Positions 1 through 9,048 of a DNA stretch of 64,000 nucleotides are shown here, piece by piece. Below the pieces are notes generated by a model. That model was not told the DNA's origin. It saw only the letters and a program-made list of their open reading frames with translations, and searched no databases. The position numbers and the translations under genes are program-made. The stretch covers positions 67,391-131,390 of the forward strand of contig UQGG01000017.1 in NCBI GenBank assembly GCA_900540475.1, read 5' to 3'. This DNA comes from an uncultured Robinsoniella sp. (GTDB lineage Bacteria; Bacillota; Clostridia; Lachnospirales; Lachnospiraceae). Every line of letters starts with the position of its first letter. Position 1 is the first letter of the stretch.

Positions 1-274
1 CAATCTTCGGGTCAAACAGCGGCTGTTTGCTCTCTTCTCCCCGGATAAGCCTGCGCAGAGTCTCCCAGTTATCAACCCTGTTCTCCGGTTTGACAACCTC
101 CACTTCGTTTATCTGCCTGTCCTCTTCCCGCTGGCTGTACTTGTGGATAGCCGTGGCAGATGAGCTGTATTCCGCTCCCAGGAAGGCAAGAATAAAACAG
201 ACCGCTACCGCAGCCCAGTAATTCCTTTTCAGCACCTTTTTCCCTTTTTTCTTAAGTTCTTGACGCTTCCACAT
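1..274 (-). CDS. DUF975-family membrane protein, 5' end only
   Basis: This gene runs off the left edge of the window, leaving about 91 N-terminal residues on the minus strand. The protein starts MWKRQELKKKGKKVLKR and continues NYWAAVAV into a hydrophobic stretch (about residues 21-35). A basic, amphipathic start followed by NYW and a membrane segment is typical of the DUF975 integral membrane proteins of Firmicutes, whose function is unknown. I chose the ATG at 274 because a GGGTGG ribosome site lies about 10 bases upstream; an in-frame ATG at 292 overlaps that site and is less likely. Family assignment rests on the N-terminus only, so it is moderate. Confidence 0.6.
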   Translation of the reverse strand, partial: MWKRQELKKKGKKVLKRNYWAAVAVCFILAFLGAEYSSSATAIHKYSQREEDRQINEVEVVKPENRVDNWETLRRLIRGEESKQPLFDPKI

Positions 275-423
275 ATATTTAATTCCACCCATCTGTAATC
301 ATTCTGTCGGTTATATTTTTTATTATAAAACAACTTTTCCCACTTCGCAACTTAAACCCCGTGCTTTTTTTTCGATTCTGTGTTACAATTTTTCAAACAA
401 AACAGAAAAGAGGCTTGAGTATT

Positions 424-1620
424 ATGATTGCACTATTCTTATCACCAGTTTATCTCCTGGTGAACTTCTATATTCTTCGATGGATATTGAAATGGATGGG
501 GGCATGTACCCATTATTTTAAGAAAAAATGGTTTCGGGTCGTATTCATTGCAGCTTATGCTTTTGTATCTACCTCCCTGTTAACTGCTTTTCTGATCAAA
601 GAACCCGTTATCATCCACCGGTTTTTAAAAACGGTAAGTAATCTTTATCTTGGAACCTTTCTATATATCCTGCTCACCGTAGCTGTGGTGGATCTGGTCC
701 GTATTATCATGCGCCATTTAAAATGTGTAAACCAGGACAAACTGCGTTCCCGAAGAACTTTCGTCCTGACCGGTACCATCTGCGCCGTGGTCATTATCTC
801 ACTGAGTGTCTATGGCTCCCTCCATGCGAGGCATATCTATAAAACCAGCTATGAAGTCACGGTAGATAAATCCGGCGGCTCTGATCAGTCCCTGAAGATC
901 GCCCTGGTAGCGGACATGCACCTTGGCTATAGTATCGGCAGCTGGCATATGAAACAGATGGTAGACAAAATTAATGCCATGGAACCGGATATCGTGTGTA
1001 TTGCGGGGGATATCTTCGATAATGAATTCGAAGCGATTAAAAATCCCGATGAAATTGCCCGGACTCTGAGCCAGATCAAAAGCAAATACGGTGTTTATGC
1101 ATGTTGGGGGAATCACGATATTGAAGAACCCATCCTTGCCGGATTTACCTTTGGCTCTCAAAAAAAGATTGGTGCGGATACCCAGATGGTGGATTTCTTA
1201 AAAGCATCCGGCATTACTCTGCTGACAGATCAGACTGTTCTGATCAATGATAATTTTTACCTCACCGGAAGAGAGGATTATTCCGTTACCAAAAAGGATA
1301 AAGAAACAAGGAAAACCCCTTCCCAGTTAACCGAAGAGTTAGACAAATCGAAACCGGTCATATTTATTGACCATCAGCCAAAAGCCCTCCAGGAAGCAGC
1401 CGATGCGGGAGTTGACCTGTACCTCTGCGGTCACACTCATGACGGCCAGATGTTCCCGGGCAATCTTACAATTGGCCTGTTGTGGGAAAATCCATACGGG
1501 TACCTGAAGAAGGACAACATGCACAATATCGTCACTTCTGGCGTAGGCGTCTGGGGACCGAATATGCGTGTGGGAACCAAAAGTGAAGTAGTGGAGATCA
1601 ATGTGTCTTTTGACAAATAA
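424..1620 (+). CDS. Membrane-anchored metallophosphoesterase (YkuE/YaeI type)
   Basis: A 398-residue protein with three or four hydrophobic segments in the first 150 residues, followed by a calcineurin-like phosphoesterase domain. The metal-binding motifs occur in the right order: ADMHLG, GDIFDNE, WGNHDIE, FIDHQP and CGHTHDGQ. By family knowledge these enzymes use two metal ions to hydrolyse phosphoesters; the YkuE/YaeI branch includes lipid-directed phosphodiesterases, and the membrane anchor fits a lipid or envelope substrate (inference). The ATG at 424 has an AAGAGG site 7-8 bases upstream; an upstream extension to 361 has no ribosome site. It stands alone, with the insertion sequence beginning about 40 bases after its stop. 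Confidence 0.8.
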   Translation: MIALFLSPVYLLVNFYILRWILKWMGACTHYFKKKWFRVVFIAAYAFVSTSLLTAFLIKEPVIIHRFLKTVSNLYLGTFLYILLTVAVVDLVRIIMRHLKCVNQDKLRSRRTFVLTGTICAVVIISLSVYGSLHARHIYKTSYEVTVDKSGGSDQSLKIALVADMHLGYSIGSWHMKQMVDKINAMEPDIVCIAGDIFDNEFEAIKNPDEIARTLSQIKSKYGVYACWGNHDIEEPILAGFTFGSQKKIGADTQMVDFLKASGITLLTDQTVLINDNFYLTGREDYSVTKKDKETRKTPSQLTEELDKSKPVIFIDHQPKALQEAADAGVDLYLCGHTHDGQMFPGNLTIGLLWENPYGYLKKDNMHNIVTSGVGVWGPNMRVGTKSEVVEINVSFDK

Positions 1621-1626
1621 ACTCCG

Positions 1627-1644
1627 GCAGAAGATCTGCTTTTC
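1627..1644 (+). terminator. Weak terminator-like hairpin after the phosphoesterase
   Basis: A short perfect stem (GCAGA / TCTGC around AGA) seven bases after the stop codon is followed by TTTTC. The stem is only five pairs, so this is a weak candidate. Confidence 0.3.
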
Positions 1645-1658
1645 ACAAAAAAAGGTAA

Positions 1659-3057
1659 TGTAAATTAATTTGTGTCTTTGGTAAAAAATGGCTCCTTTTT
1701 GGTAAGAATTATGATATGACAATTCTTTTTGAAAAGGAGTATTTTTATGCCAGTTGCAAAGGAACAAATCCGACAAATTATTTCAGAAAACAACATCAAC
1801 AACGTCGCGGATGTCTATACTCTCTTGAAAGACAGTTTCAAGGATATTCTTCAGGAGCTTATGGAAGCGGAGATGAATGCTGCTCTTGGGTATGAAAAAA
1901 ATCAAAAGGGTAATCTGCCCACCGATAACAAGAGAAATGGACACTCTACGAAAACTCTCAAAAGCCAGTATGGGGAATTTCAGGTAGAAATTCCCAGAGA
2001 CCGGAATGGTGAATTCGAACCGAAACTCATTCCTAAATATCAGCGTGATATCTCAGGTATTGAGGAAAAGGTGATCTCCCTTTATGGCCGTGGAATGAGC
2101 ACAAGGGATATCCATGACCAGCTACAAGACCTCTATGGCATTGAGATATCGGCAGAGATGGTCAGTAAGATAACCGATAAGATTCTTCCAGCGGTCAAAG
2201 AATGGCAGGCACGCCCGCTAAACCCTGTCTACCCTTTTGTCTTCATGGACTGCATCCATTACAAAGTACGGGAGGACGGAAGGATTCTCAGCCGTGCCGC
2301 ATATGTAGTGCTGGGTGTGACGGTGGAGGGTTACAAAGACATCCTGAGCATTACTGTGGGGGCAAATGAGACCAGCAAGTTTTGGCTGGGGATGCTCAAT
2401 GACCTAAGAAACCGTGGTGTGAAAGAGGTACTGTTCTTCTGTGTAGATGGGCTCCCGGGCTTTAAAGATGCAATTCAGGCTGTTTATCCGCAGGCTGAGA
2501 TACAGCGGTGTGTCATCCATATGCTGCGTAACTCTTTTAAATATGTGAATTACAATGACCTGAAGAAGTTCTCCTCTGATTTCAAGGCGGTATACAATGC
2601 CCCGAATGAGACCGCCGCACTTTCGGAGTTGGAAAATATAAAAGAGAAGTGGGGAAAGAAATATCCCTATGCGATCAGTAATTGGGAAAACAACTGGGAG
2701 GATGTCAGCTCCTTCTTTCAGTTCTCTGGAGATATCCGGCGTATCATGTACACGACAAATATCATAGAAGGACTGAACCGGCAATACCGGAAAGTGACAA
2801 AGACAAAAAGTGTATTTCCAAGTGATGTTTCACTGGAAAAAATGCTGTATCTGGCAAGTGAAAATGTCATAAAGAAATGGACCCAGAGATACCGTAACTG
2901 GGATCAGGTACTGAACCAGCTGATTGTACTTTACGGTGAAAGGCTTACTCAGTATCTCTAAAAAAAGAGCCGGAGCGGCAGATTGATTTGGACTGACCGT
3001 TCCGACCTTATTCTTTCGGCATTAGTATTATTACCAGAAATGTCCAAACTTATTCCA
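1659..3057 (+). mobile_element. IS256-family insertion sequence
   Basis: One long transposase gene fills this element. The ends are estimated. The left end TGTAAATTAATTTGTGTC and the complement of the right end, TGGAATAAGTTTGGACAT, can be aligned as an imperfect inverted repeat with roughly 60-65% identity and one gap, both leading into TGGTAA. IS256 elements normally have 24-40 bp imperfect inverted repeats and make 8-bp target duplications. I see no matching 8-bp duplication (AAAGGTAA on the left, GAGGTTGG on the right), so either the ends are misplaced by some bases or the flanks have changed. From the transposase stop to the foldase gene at 3344 there is no other gene, only the right end of this element and a terminator. 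Confidence 0.6.
1747..2961 (+). CDS. IS256-family transposase (MULE-type DDE)
   Basis: A 404-residue transposase of full family length. It catalyses cut-and-copy DNA transposition. The three acidic residues are visible: D168 in FVFMDCIHYK, D234 in FFCVDGLPGF and E341 in TTNIIEGLNR, with the C(2)H-type segment QRCVIHMLRNS between them. The N-terminal part (NAALGYEKNQ, GRGMSTRDIHDQL) is also typical. I chose the ATG at 1747, seven bases after AAAAGGAG; an in-frame TTG at 1729 lies upstream of that site and is unlikely to be used. The reading frame is intact, so the element may still be active. Confidence 0.93.
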   Translation: MPVAKEQIRQIISENNINNVADVYTLLKDSFKDILQELMEAEMNAALGYEKNQKGNLPTDNKRNGHSTKTLKSQYGEFQVEIPRDRNGEFEPKLIPKYQRDISGIEEKVISLYGRGMSTRDIHDQLQDLYGIEISAEMVSKITDKILPAVKEWQARPLNPVYPFVFMDCIHYKVREDGRILSRAAYVVLGVTVEGYKDILSITVGANETSKFWLGMLNDLRNRGVKEVLFFCVDGLPGFKDAIQAVYPQAEIQRCVIHMLRNSFKYVNYNDLKKFSSDFKAVYNAPNETAALSELENIKEKWGKKYPYAISNWENNWEDVSSFFQFSGDIRRIMYTTNIIEGLNRQYRKVTKTKSVFPSDVSLEKMLYLASENVIKKWTQRYRNWDQVLNQLIVLYGERLTQYL

Positions 3058-3283
3058 GAGGTTGGGTGTGGGCGGCGCCCGCATTTTAAGTAATTCAAAC
3101 TAATGTCTTAATTGTAATGCCAAAAAATAGAAAAAAAGTATAAACAGAACAAATCTGGTAATACTATAATTAGAAAAGAAATTCGACACCATTATGAAAC
3201 CGTTATCGACAAGAATCTTATACATATCCAATTCTTATCAGGAAAAATCATTTTCTATAGACACAGAAATTTTTACACCCTCC

Positions 3284-3320
3284 AAAAAAAGAAGCGTCAA
3301 CTTAGCTGGCGCTTCTTTTT
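3284..3320. terminator. Bidirectional rho-independent terminator
   Basis: The stem AAGAAGCG / CGCTTCTT, with a 15-20 base loop, is flanked by a run of A on the left and T on the right, so it can stop transcription in both directions. It lies 24 bases beyond the stop of the foldase gene on the minus strand and also faces the insertion sequence. Confidence 0.75.
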
Positions 3321-3343
3321 TAATACCGTATCACTCTATTTAC

Positions 3344-4564
3344 TTACTCAGCTGCTTCTGTTGTCGCTGCTTGGGTTGCTGCTTCTGTTGTTGCTGCCTC
3401 AGAACCTGCCTCTGTTGTCGCTGCTTCGGTACCTGCCTCCGTTGCTTTTTCGGATACCGCTTCTGTAGCATTCTCACTTGCTGCAGTATCTGTGGTTCCT
3501 TCACTTGCTGCTTCCGTTGTATTGCTCTGGGCTTCGGTTTCCGTCTGCTTTACCGTAACCTTATCTGTAAAAGTAATCTTACCCCAGACCTTATCATCTA
3601 CTTTAAATTCCACCTTTTCTTTCCATGCGGTGTAAACTTCTTCGTATTTGTCGCTCTTTCTCTGGTTGATAATTGTTTCTTTCTGAGTCTCGGTAGCCTC
3701 TTTGTCAAATGTACTCTTCATCTGCACCACATAGTATCCGCTGTCCGTTTCAACCACGCTGTCTGCCGTTTCTCCGTCCTTTAACTTGTCTGCTGCTGTC
3801 TTCACCTCATCCGGCAAGGTTCCGTTGTCTGTTCCATAAGAAGATGTGGATGCTGATTTTTCTTCATCGATCTCTTTTACGGCTGCATCCATTTCTTTTC
3901 CGCCCTTTACAGCATCCAGAACTTTCTGCGCGTTGTCTTTTAAGGCTTTTTTCTCATCATCTGTTAAAGCTTTTGTATTGCCGTCTGCATCTGTGGTATC
4001 AGCCGTACTGAATAATACATAAGATACCGTCTTCTGAGCAGCCTCATCATCGGATACGTTTGTATCTGCTTCTGCTTCAATTGCTTTTTTCATCTTGTTG
4101 TTAATTGTATAAAGTGTTAACACCCTGGATACTGTCTCCTGGGATGCTGTTAATTCATCAATTGTTTCCTGTGAATTCTCTTCCATAAACTGCTTGGCAG
4201 AGCTTTCAATTTTAGCTTTTTCATCATCGGTAACTGTAATATCATAATCAGCCATATGTTTCTCTAAAATCAGCATTTCTTCCAGACTGTCCATGATCTG
4301 TGTCTTAAATGTCGTACCGTATGGAGTTCCGCTTCCCATAAGATCGGTATTCCACATATCCTCGCCAAACATTGAACCATAAGAACTCTGCATCTGAGCC
4401 TGATTATAACGAAGCATAAAATTTGCAATTTTGAAAGGTACTTTTTCCCCGTCCAATGTTGCCACTGCCGCATCTGCATTTACATTTCCACACCCTGTCA
4501 GGGACGCTGCTGCCATACAGATACAGATTCCGGCAGCCACAAGTTTTTTACCTAGCTTATTCAT
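3344..4564 (-). CDS. Peptidylprolyl isomerase-type foldase lipoprotein (PrsA/SurA-like)
   Basis: A 406-residue exported lipoprotein, predicted to help fold secreted proteins at the outer face of the membrane. It has a lipoprotein signal peptide ending in the lipobox LTGC (Cys about 25), an N-terminal chaperone-like helical region, and a parvulin-like region at about residues 175-300 (TVSYVLFS, DTVVETDSGYYVVQM-like segments). The last 60 residues are low-complexity, built from repeated TEAA/TEAGS units; these probably form a flexible tail. The ATG has AGGAGG ten bases upstream. The order pth-mfd-foldase is common in Clostridia and supports the call. The parvulin domain is divergent, so isomerase activity is uncertain. 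Confidence 0.8.
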   Translation of the reverse strand: MNKLGKKLVAAGICICMAAASLTGCGNVNADAAVATLDGEKVPFKIANFMLRYNQAQMQSSYGSMFGEDMWNTDLMGSGTPYGTTFKTQIMDSLEEMLILEKHMADYDITVTDDEKAKIESSAKQFMEENSQETIDELTASQETVSRVLTLYTINNKMKKAIEAEADTNVSDDEAAQKTVSYVLFSTADTTDADGNTKALTDDEKKALKDNAQKVLDAVKGGKEMDAAVKEIDEEKSASTSSYGTDNGTLPDEVKTAADKLKDGETADSVVETDSGYYVVQMKSTFDKEATETQKETIINQRKSDKYEEVYTAWKEKVEFKVDDKVWGKITFTDKVTVKQTETEAQSNTTEAASEGTTDTAASENATEAVSEKATEAGTEAATTEAGSEAATTEAATQAATTEAAE

Positions 4565-4600
4565 AAATAAGTTTCCTCCTAGAAAGTCTCAATTCCTTAT

Positions 4601-4629
4601 ATTATAGCCTGTTTTCAAATTCCCCGCAA
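4601..4629 (-). promoter_or_regulatory. SigA-type promoter of the foldase gene
   Basis: Read on the minus strand: TTGCGG, 17 bases, TATAAT, then about 35 bases to the start codon of the foldase gene. This suggests the foldase has its own promoter besides any read-through from mfd. Confidence 0.65.
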
Positions 4630-4693
4630 TCCTTTTTGTTCATTTTTCACCTAAAGTTCACTTTTTTCCTATTATTTTCGTAAATTTCGCTCT

Positions 4694-7600
4694 TTAATTC
4701 CTAAGTTGAAGAATATCATTTAAGATATCCCTTACCACTATGAGAATATCATCATTATCTTTCAGGCTCTTTCTCGGTTTACTGTAAACAAAATATGGAT
4801 TTGCTTCAATGGTGAACTTCACTTTTCCGTTATAGCGCTTTAACATCTCTTCGATCTTTACCGGGTCTACACATGCCCGTTCAAACATGGTAAACTTAAT
4901 AAAGTCACCCTTCTGGGATATTTCCACCACGAATCCCTTGTGTGCCAGGGCTTTTAAATTGGCGATCATCAGAAGGTTCTGGACTGATTTCGGCGGTTCT
5001 CCAAAACGGTCCATCAATTCTTCTAACATATCATCGTATTCTTCTTCACTTTCGATACCGGCTATGCGCTTGTAGATATCCAGCTTCTGGAATTCACTGC
5101 GGATATAGCGTTCCGGTATAAATGCATCGATATCCAGGTCGATAGTCGTATCATAGGATTCTTCAATTGTTTTCTCGCCTTTTAATTCCCGTACCGATTC
5201 ACCAAGCATCTTGCAGTAAAGATCATAACCGATGGCTTCCATATGACCATGCTGCTCTGCCCCCAGCAGATTACCTGCCCCACGGATTTCCAGGTCACGC
5301 ATGGCTATTTTAAATCCGGATCCCAGTTCCGTAAATTCTTTAATGGCATGGAGACGCTTTTCCGCTACTTCCTTGAGCATCTTGTTGCGTTTATACATCA
5401 AAAATGCATATGCGGTGCGGTTGGACCTTCCCACCCGGCCTCTCAGCTGATAGAGCTGTGACAGCCCCAGGTTATCCGCGTCATGGATAATCATGGTATT
5501 TACATTGGAGATGTCCAGTCCCGTTTCAATAATCGTTGTGGACACCAGCACGTCAATTTCCCCGTTAATGAAGTCGAACATAATCCGTTCCAGCTCCCGT
5601 TCCTTCATCTGTCCGTGGGCAAACGCCACATTGGCATCCGGCACCAGCTTCGCTATGGTATTGGTCATTTCAACAATGGTATTTACCCTGTTATAGACAT
5701 AATATACCTGTCCGCCTCTTGACAGTTCCCGGTTGATTGCTTCCCGCACCATCTCATCATTGTACTCCATCACATAGGTCTGTATGGGCATACGCTCCAT
5801 AGGTGCTTCTTCCAGTACGCTCATGTCCCGGATTCCAATTAAACTCATGTGCAGCGTTCTGGGAATCGGCGTAGCGGTCAGGGTCAGTACATCAATATTA
5901 TCTTTTAATTTCTTGATCTTTTCTTTGTGGGTAACGCCGAAACGCTGTTCCTCATCAATGATCAAAAGTCCCAGATTTTTAAACTCCACATCCTTTGACA
6001 GGACCCTGTGGGTTCCGATTATAATATCTACCATCCCTTTTTTCAGGTCTATAATTGTCCTTTTCTGTTCCGCCGCCGTCCGGAATCTGCAAAGCAGGTC
6101 TACCCGCACGGGGAATTCCTTCATCCTCTGGACAAATGTATTGTAGTGCTGCTGAGCCAGAATGGTGGTCGGAACCAGATATACCACCTGCTTTCCTTCC
6201 TGCGCCGCTTTAAATGCTGCCCGGATGGCAATCTCTGTTTTACCGTAACCCACATCGCCGCAGACAAGGCGGTCCATGATCTTGGTACTTTCCATATCCT
6301 TTTTAGCGGCTTCAATCGCCAGCAGCTGATCCTCAGTCTCTTCAAACGGAAACATCTCTTCAAACTCTTTCTGCCAAACCGTATCCGGACCATAGACAAA
6401 ACCCTCTCTTGCCTGGCGGACGGCATATAGTTCCACCAGGTCTTTGGCAATATCCTTAACCGCACTGCGCACCCTGGTCTTGGTCTTATTCCATTCCTGG
6501 GTTCCAAGCTTATTCAGCTTAGGCTTCTTTGCATCCGAATCCGCATATTTCTGGATCACATCCAGCTGGGTTGCCAGGATATACAGATTGCTGCCGCCGC
6601 TGTACTCAATCTTCATATAATCCTTTGTAACCCGGTCAACCTCTACTTTTTCAATTCCCTTGTAGACACCCAGACCATGATTTTCATGAACCACATAGTC
6701 GCCTACACTCAGTTCATTAAAGCTTTCAATCTTCTGGCCTTCAAAGCTCTTGCGTTTTTTCTTCTTTTTCTTTTCTTTTCCAAAAATATCACTTTCGGAT
6801 ATAATGACAAATTTAATCAGCGGATATTCATAACCTCTGTGGGTATTCCCATGGGTTACCAGAATTTCTCCCGGTTTCACCTTCCGGTTTAGATCTTCTG
6901 TATAGAAGCTGTTCAGGTCATATTCCCTGAGGTCCTCTGACAGACGCTTTGCCCTGGTTCTGGAGCCTGACAAGAGAACCACCTGATATCCGTCTTTTTT
7001 AAACCGGCGCAGATCCTGGACCAGAAGTTCAAAGCTGTTATTATAGGGATTTACCGATTTCACATTCATGTGATGCATGTTTGTGATCTTCCAGTCCCCT
7101 TTTGCCGTCTCCAGCGTACTCAGAGCCAAACAGTTCCGGTTATTCAGCCTGCCTATGATTTCATTATAGCTGTACAGGACTTCTGTCTGTCCCGGCAGTA
7201 TATAGCCCTTTGCCAGACGGTTCATCATACTTTCCCGGAATTCTTCTTCAACCGCATATCCTTCTTCTTCCAGATGATTAGGTTCATCCAGGAAAAAAAT
7301 CGTTTCCTTAGGATCGAAATACTCCAGGAAAGAGACATCCCGGTCGTAAAAGTAGTGGATATAACTGTCCAGTCCGGTAACTCCCCGGAAATCCGTTAAC
7401 CGCTCTTTGATTTCTTCCGTCAGCTCCTGGATTCTGTGGGCTTCTTCCGTCTTCATCTGCTTACGCAGGGTCTGATAGAGTTTCTTAGACTCCTCTTCAA
7501 TCTTTTTCAGCCCCAGCTCCAGATGCTTTTTATCAACAATTACCTCATTCGCCGGATATACTTTAATTTCTTCCAGATTTTCAATAGATCTCTGGCTCTC

Positions 7601-8218
7601 CACATCAAAGCTGCGGATGGAATCTATTTCATCTCCCCAAAGCTCAATACGGATTGGATTTTCTTCTGTCAGGGGATAAATGTCCAGAATACCGCCGCGA
7701 ACTGCGAACTGACCAAAGCCTTCTACCTGGCTGCTCTTCTCATAGCCCATGCCTACCAGTTCTTCCGACAGCCGGTCCAGATCCATGCTGCTGTCATTTT
7801 TCAGGCAAAGCACATGCTCAGCAAAATACTGCAGGGGCAGTAAATGATCCATACAGCCGGCAAGGGTTGTGATAACCGTAACCCTGTCATTTTCAAGCAG
7901 CGCTTTCATAACCGCTATTCGCTGCTGCCCAATCAGGTTGCTGTGAATATCGGCACTGTAAAAAATCAAATCCTTTGACGGATAAAGCATTACATTTGGA
8001 TCAAAAAATTTATAATCCTCATAGATTTCTTTTGCTTTTAAATCACTGTAAGTAAGGATGATTTTCTTTTGGAAACCATCCCCTGCACTATACATAAAAT
8101 GTGATTTTTGCGAATCAATACAACCGGATACCTGAAGTACTCCCTGATGATACATTAGCTCCCGCCTGATATCCTCAAACTCGCTTAAATTTTTTAGTGG
8201 ACTCGTAAAAGTCTTCAT
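4694..8218 (-). CDS. mfd: Transcription-repair coupling factor Mfd
   Basis: A 1174-residue ATP-dependent translocase that removes RNA polymerase stalled at DNA damage and recruits UvrA. The UvrB-like N-terminal domain, an RNA-polymerase-interacting domain beginning ELSVGDYVVHENHGLG, the helicase motifs (Walker A GDVGYGKTEIAIR, Walker B LLIIDEEQRFG, TATPIPRTLHMS, GRVGRSNR) and the C-terminal TRCF domain are all present in order. A run of lysines (KEKKKKKKRK) sits just before the polymerase-binding domain. The ATG at 8218 is one base after the pth stop codon and is preceded by AAGGTG, so the two genes are translationally coupled; an upstream ATG at 8242 lies inside pth and lacks a ribosome site. 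Confidence 0.97.
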   Translation of the reverse strand: MKTFTSPLKNLSEFEDIRRELMYHQGVLQVSGCIDSQKSHFMYSAGDGFQKKIILTYSDLKAKEIYEDYKFFDPNVMLYPSKDLIFYSADIHSNLIGQQRIAVMKALLENDRVTVITTLAGCMDHLLPLQYFAEHVLCLKNDSSMDLDRLSEELVGMGYEKSSQVEGFGQFAVRGGILDIYPLTEENPIRIELWGDEIDSIRSFDVESQRSIENLEEIKVYPANEVIVDKKHLELGLKKIEEESKKLYQTLRKQMKTEEAHRIQELTEEIKERLTDFRGVTGLDSYIHYFYDRDVSFLEYFDPKETIFFLDEPNHLEEEGYAVEEEFRESMMNRLAKGYILPGQTEVLYSYNEIIGRLNNRNCLALSTLETAKGDWKITNMHHMNVKSVNPYNNSFELLVQDLRRFKKDGYQVVLLSGSRTRAKRLSEDLREYDLNSFYTEDLNRKVKPGEILVTHGNTHRGYEYPLIKFVIISESDIFGKEKKKKKKRKSFEGQKIESFNELSVGDYVVHENHGLGVYKGIEKVEVDRVTKDYMKIEYSGGSNLYILATQLDVIQKYADSDAKKPKLNKLGTQEWNKTKTRVRSAVKDIAKDLVELYAVRQAREGFVYGPDTVWQKEFEEMFPFEETEDQLLAIEAAKKDMESTKIMDRLVCGDVGYGKTEIAIRAAFKAAQEGKQVVYLVPTTILAQQHYNTFVQRMKEFPVRVDLLCRFRTAAEQKRTIIDLKKGMVDIIIGTHRVLSKDVEFKNLGLLIIDEEQRFGVTHKEKIKKLKDNIDVLTLTATPIPRTLHMSLIGIRDMSVLEEAPMERMPIQTYVMEYNDEMVREAINRELSRGGQVYYVYNRVNTIVEMTNTIAKLVPDANVAFAHGQMKERELERIMFDFINGEIDVLVSTTIIETGLDISNVNTMIIHDADNLGLSQLYQLRGRVGRSNRTAYAFLMYKRNKMLKEVAEKRLHAIKEFTELGSGFKIAMRDLEIRGAGNLLGAEQHGHMEAIGYDLYCKMLGESVRELKGEKTIEESYDTTIDLDIDAFIPERYIRSEFQKLDIYKRIAGIESEEEYDDMLEELMDRFGEPPKSVQNLLMIANLKALAHKGFVVEISQKGDFIKFTMFERACVDPVKIEEMLKRYNGKVKFTIEANPYFVYSKPRKSLKDNDDILIVVRDILNDILQLRN

Positions 8219-8219
8219 C

Positions 8220-8789
8220 TCACACCTTCTTATTATATTCATTCATGGCCGACGCCATATCTCCTGTCATAATTTTGACTGCTGCATCTCCTGCCCTTTC
8301 CAGCAGCTCGTCAATCAGCTTTCGCTCTTCCCTTGGAAAATGTCCCAGCACATAATCCGCCAGATCATAGCCTTCCGGCTTTTCTCCCACACCAATTTTA
8401 ATTCTGGGAAATTCCTGGCTTCCCAGATGGGCAATAATATTTTTAATTCCATTGTGCCCTCCGGCACTTCCCTTAGCCCGAAGTCTCAGCTGCCCCGGTT
8501 CCAGACTGATATCATCATATATCACAATCAGCTCCGTTTCAAAATCGACTTTATAAAAGTCTATGACCTCACGGACGCTTTCACCACTCAGATTCATAAA
8601 AGTCTGGGGTTTTACCAGAATTACTTTTTGTCCCTCTATGATCCCGTTGCCGCACAATGCTTTAAATTTCTTCGTATCTACACGGATGCGGTACTTGTCC
8701 GCCAATTTATCTATTGTGTCAAAACCTACATTATGTCGCGTATGCGCATACTGTCGTCCCGGATTCCCCAGTCCTGCAATTACAAACAT
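8220..8789 (-). CDS. pth: Peptidyl-tRNA hydrolase
   Basis: A 189-residue enzyme that releases tRNA from peptidyl-tRNA dropped by the ribosome. Family motifs are clear: GLGNPGRQYAHTRHNVGF (catalytic His of HNVG), KPQTFMNLSG with the catalytic Asn region, YDDISLEPG with the catalytic Asp, and GSAGGHNGIKN. The ATG has AGAGGAGG eight bases upstream. It is the first gene of the pth-mfd unit. Confidence 0.97.
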   Translation of the reverse strand: MFVIAGLGNPGRQYAHTRHNVGFDTIDKLADKYRIRVDTKKFKALCGNGIIEGQKVILVKPQTFMNLSGESVREVIDFYKVDFETELIVIYDDISLEPGQLRLRAKGSAGGHNGIKNIIAHLGSQEFPRIKIGVGEKPEGYDLADYVLGHFPREERKLIDELLERAGDAAVKIMTGDMASAMNEYNKKV

Positions 8790-8949
8790 GTCTTCCTCCT
8801 CTGCCGGATTAACTACGGCTAAAATGTACGCAGAAAAGTATTTTTCTTTCCCTGTGTAAATTTCTTCACACTTTCTCCCTTATTTTACAGGAAGAATCGC
8901 AAAATGTCCATCTTCAAAGTGGAATTCTGTAATTCTATCCAAACCCATC

Positions 8950-9007
8950 TGCACATATGTGCAATAACTGAGAATTTGTTGAACATGTACGCACCATATG
9001 ATATGCT
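8950..9007 (+). promoter_or_regulatory. Promoter and candidate operator of the pentose epimerase operon
   Basis: TTGAAC (8979-8984), 17 bases, TATGCT (9002-9007) make a plausible SigA promoter 42 bases before the 3-epimerase start. A perfect 14-base palindrome, TGCACATATGTGCA (8950-8963), lies just upstream of the -35. The 9-mer ATGTACGCA occurs in the spacer (8985-8993) and again at 8824-8832. The SorC regulator encoded at the end of this operon is the natural candidate to bind here (inference). Confidence 0.55.
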
Positions 9008-9048
9008 GGAATTAATAAGAATTTATGTAGAAAAGGAGTGTGGAATTA

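Noticed and set aside
1651..3065. 8-bp target duplication flanking the IS256 element
   Set aside because: AAAGGTAA and GAGGTTGG share too few positions at any tested offset.
3194..3784. Cysteine-rich open frame on the plus strand opposite the foldase gene
   Set aside because: It is the complement of the repetitive TEAA-coding tail; the Cys/Arg-rich pattern follows from that composition and there is no ribosome site.
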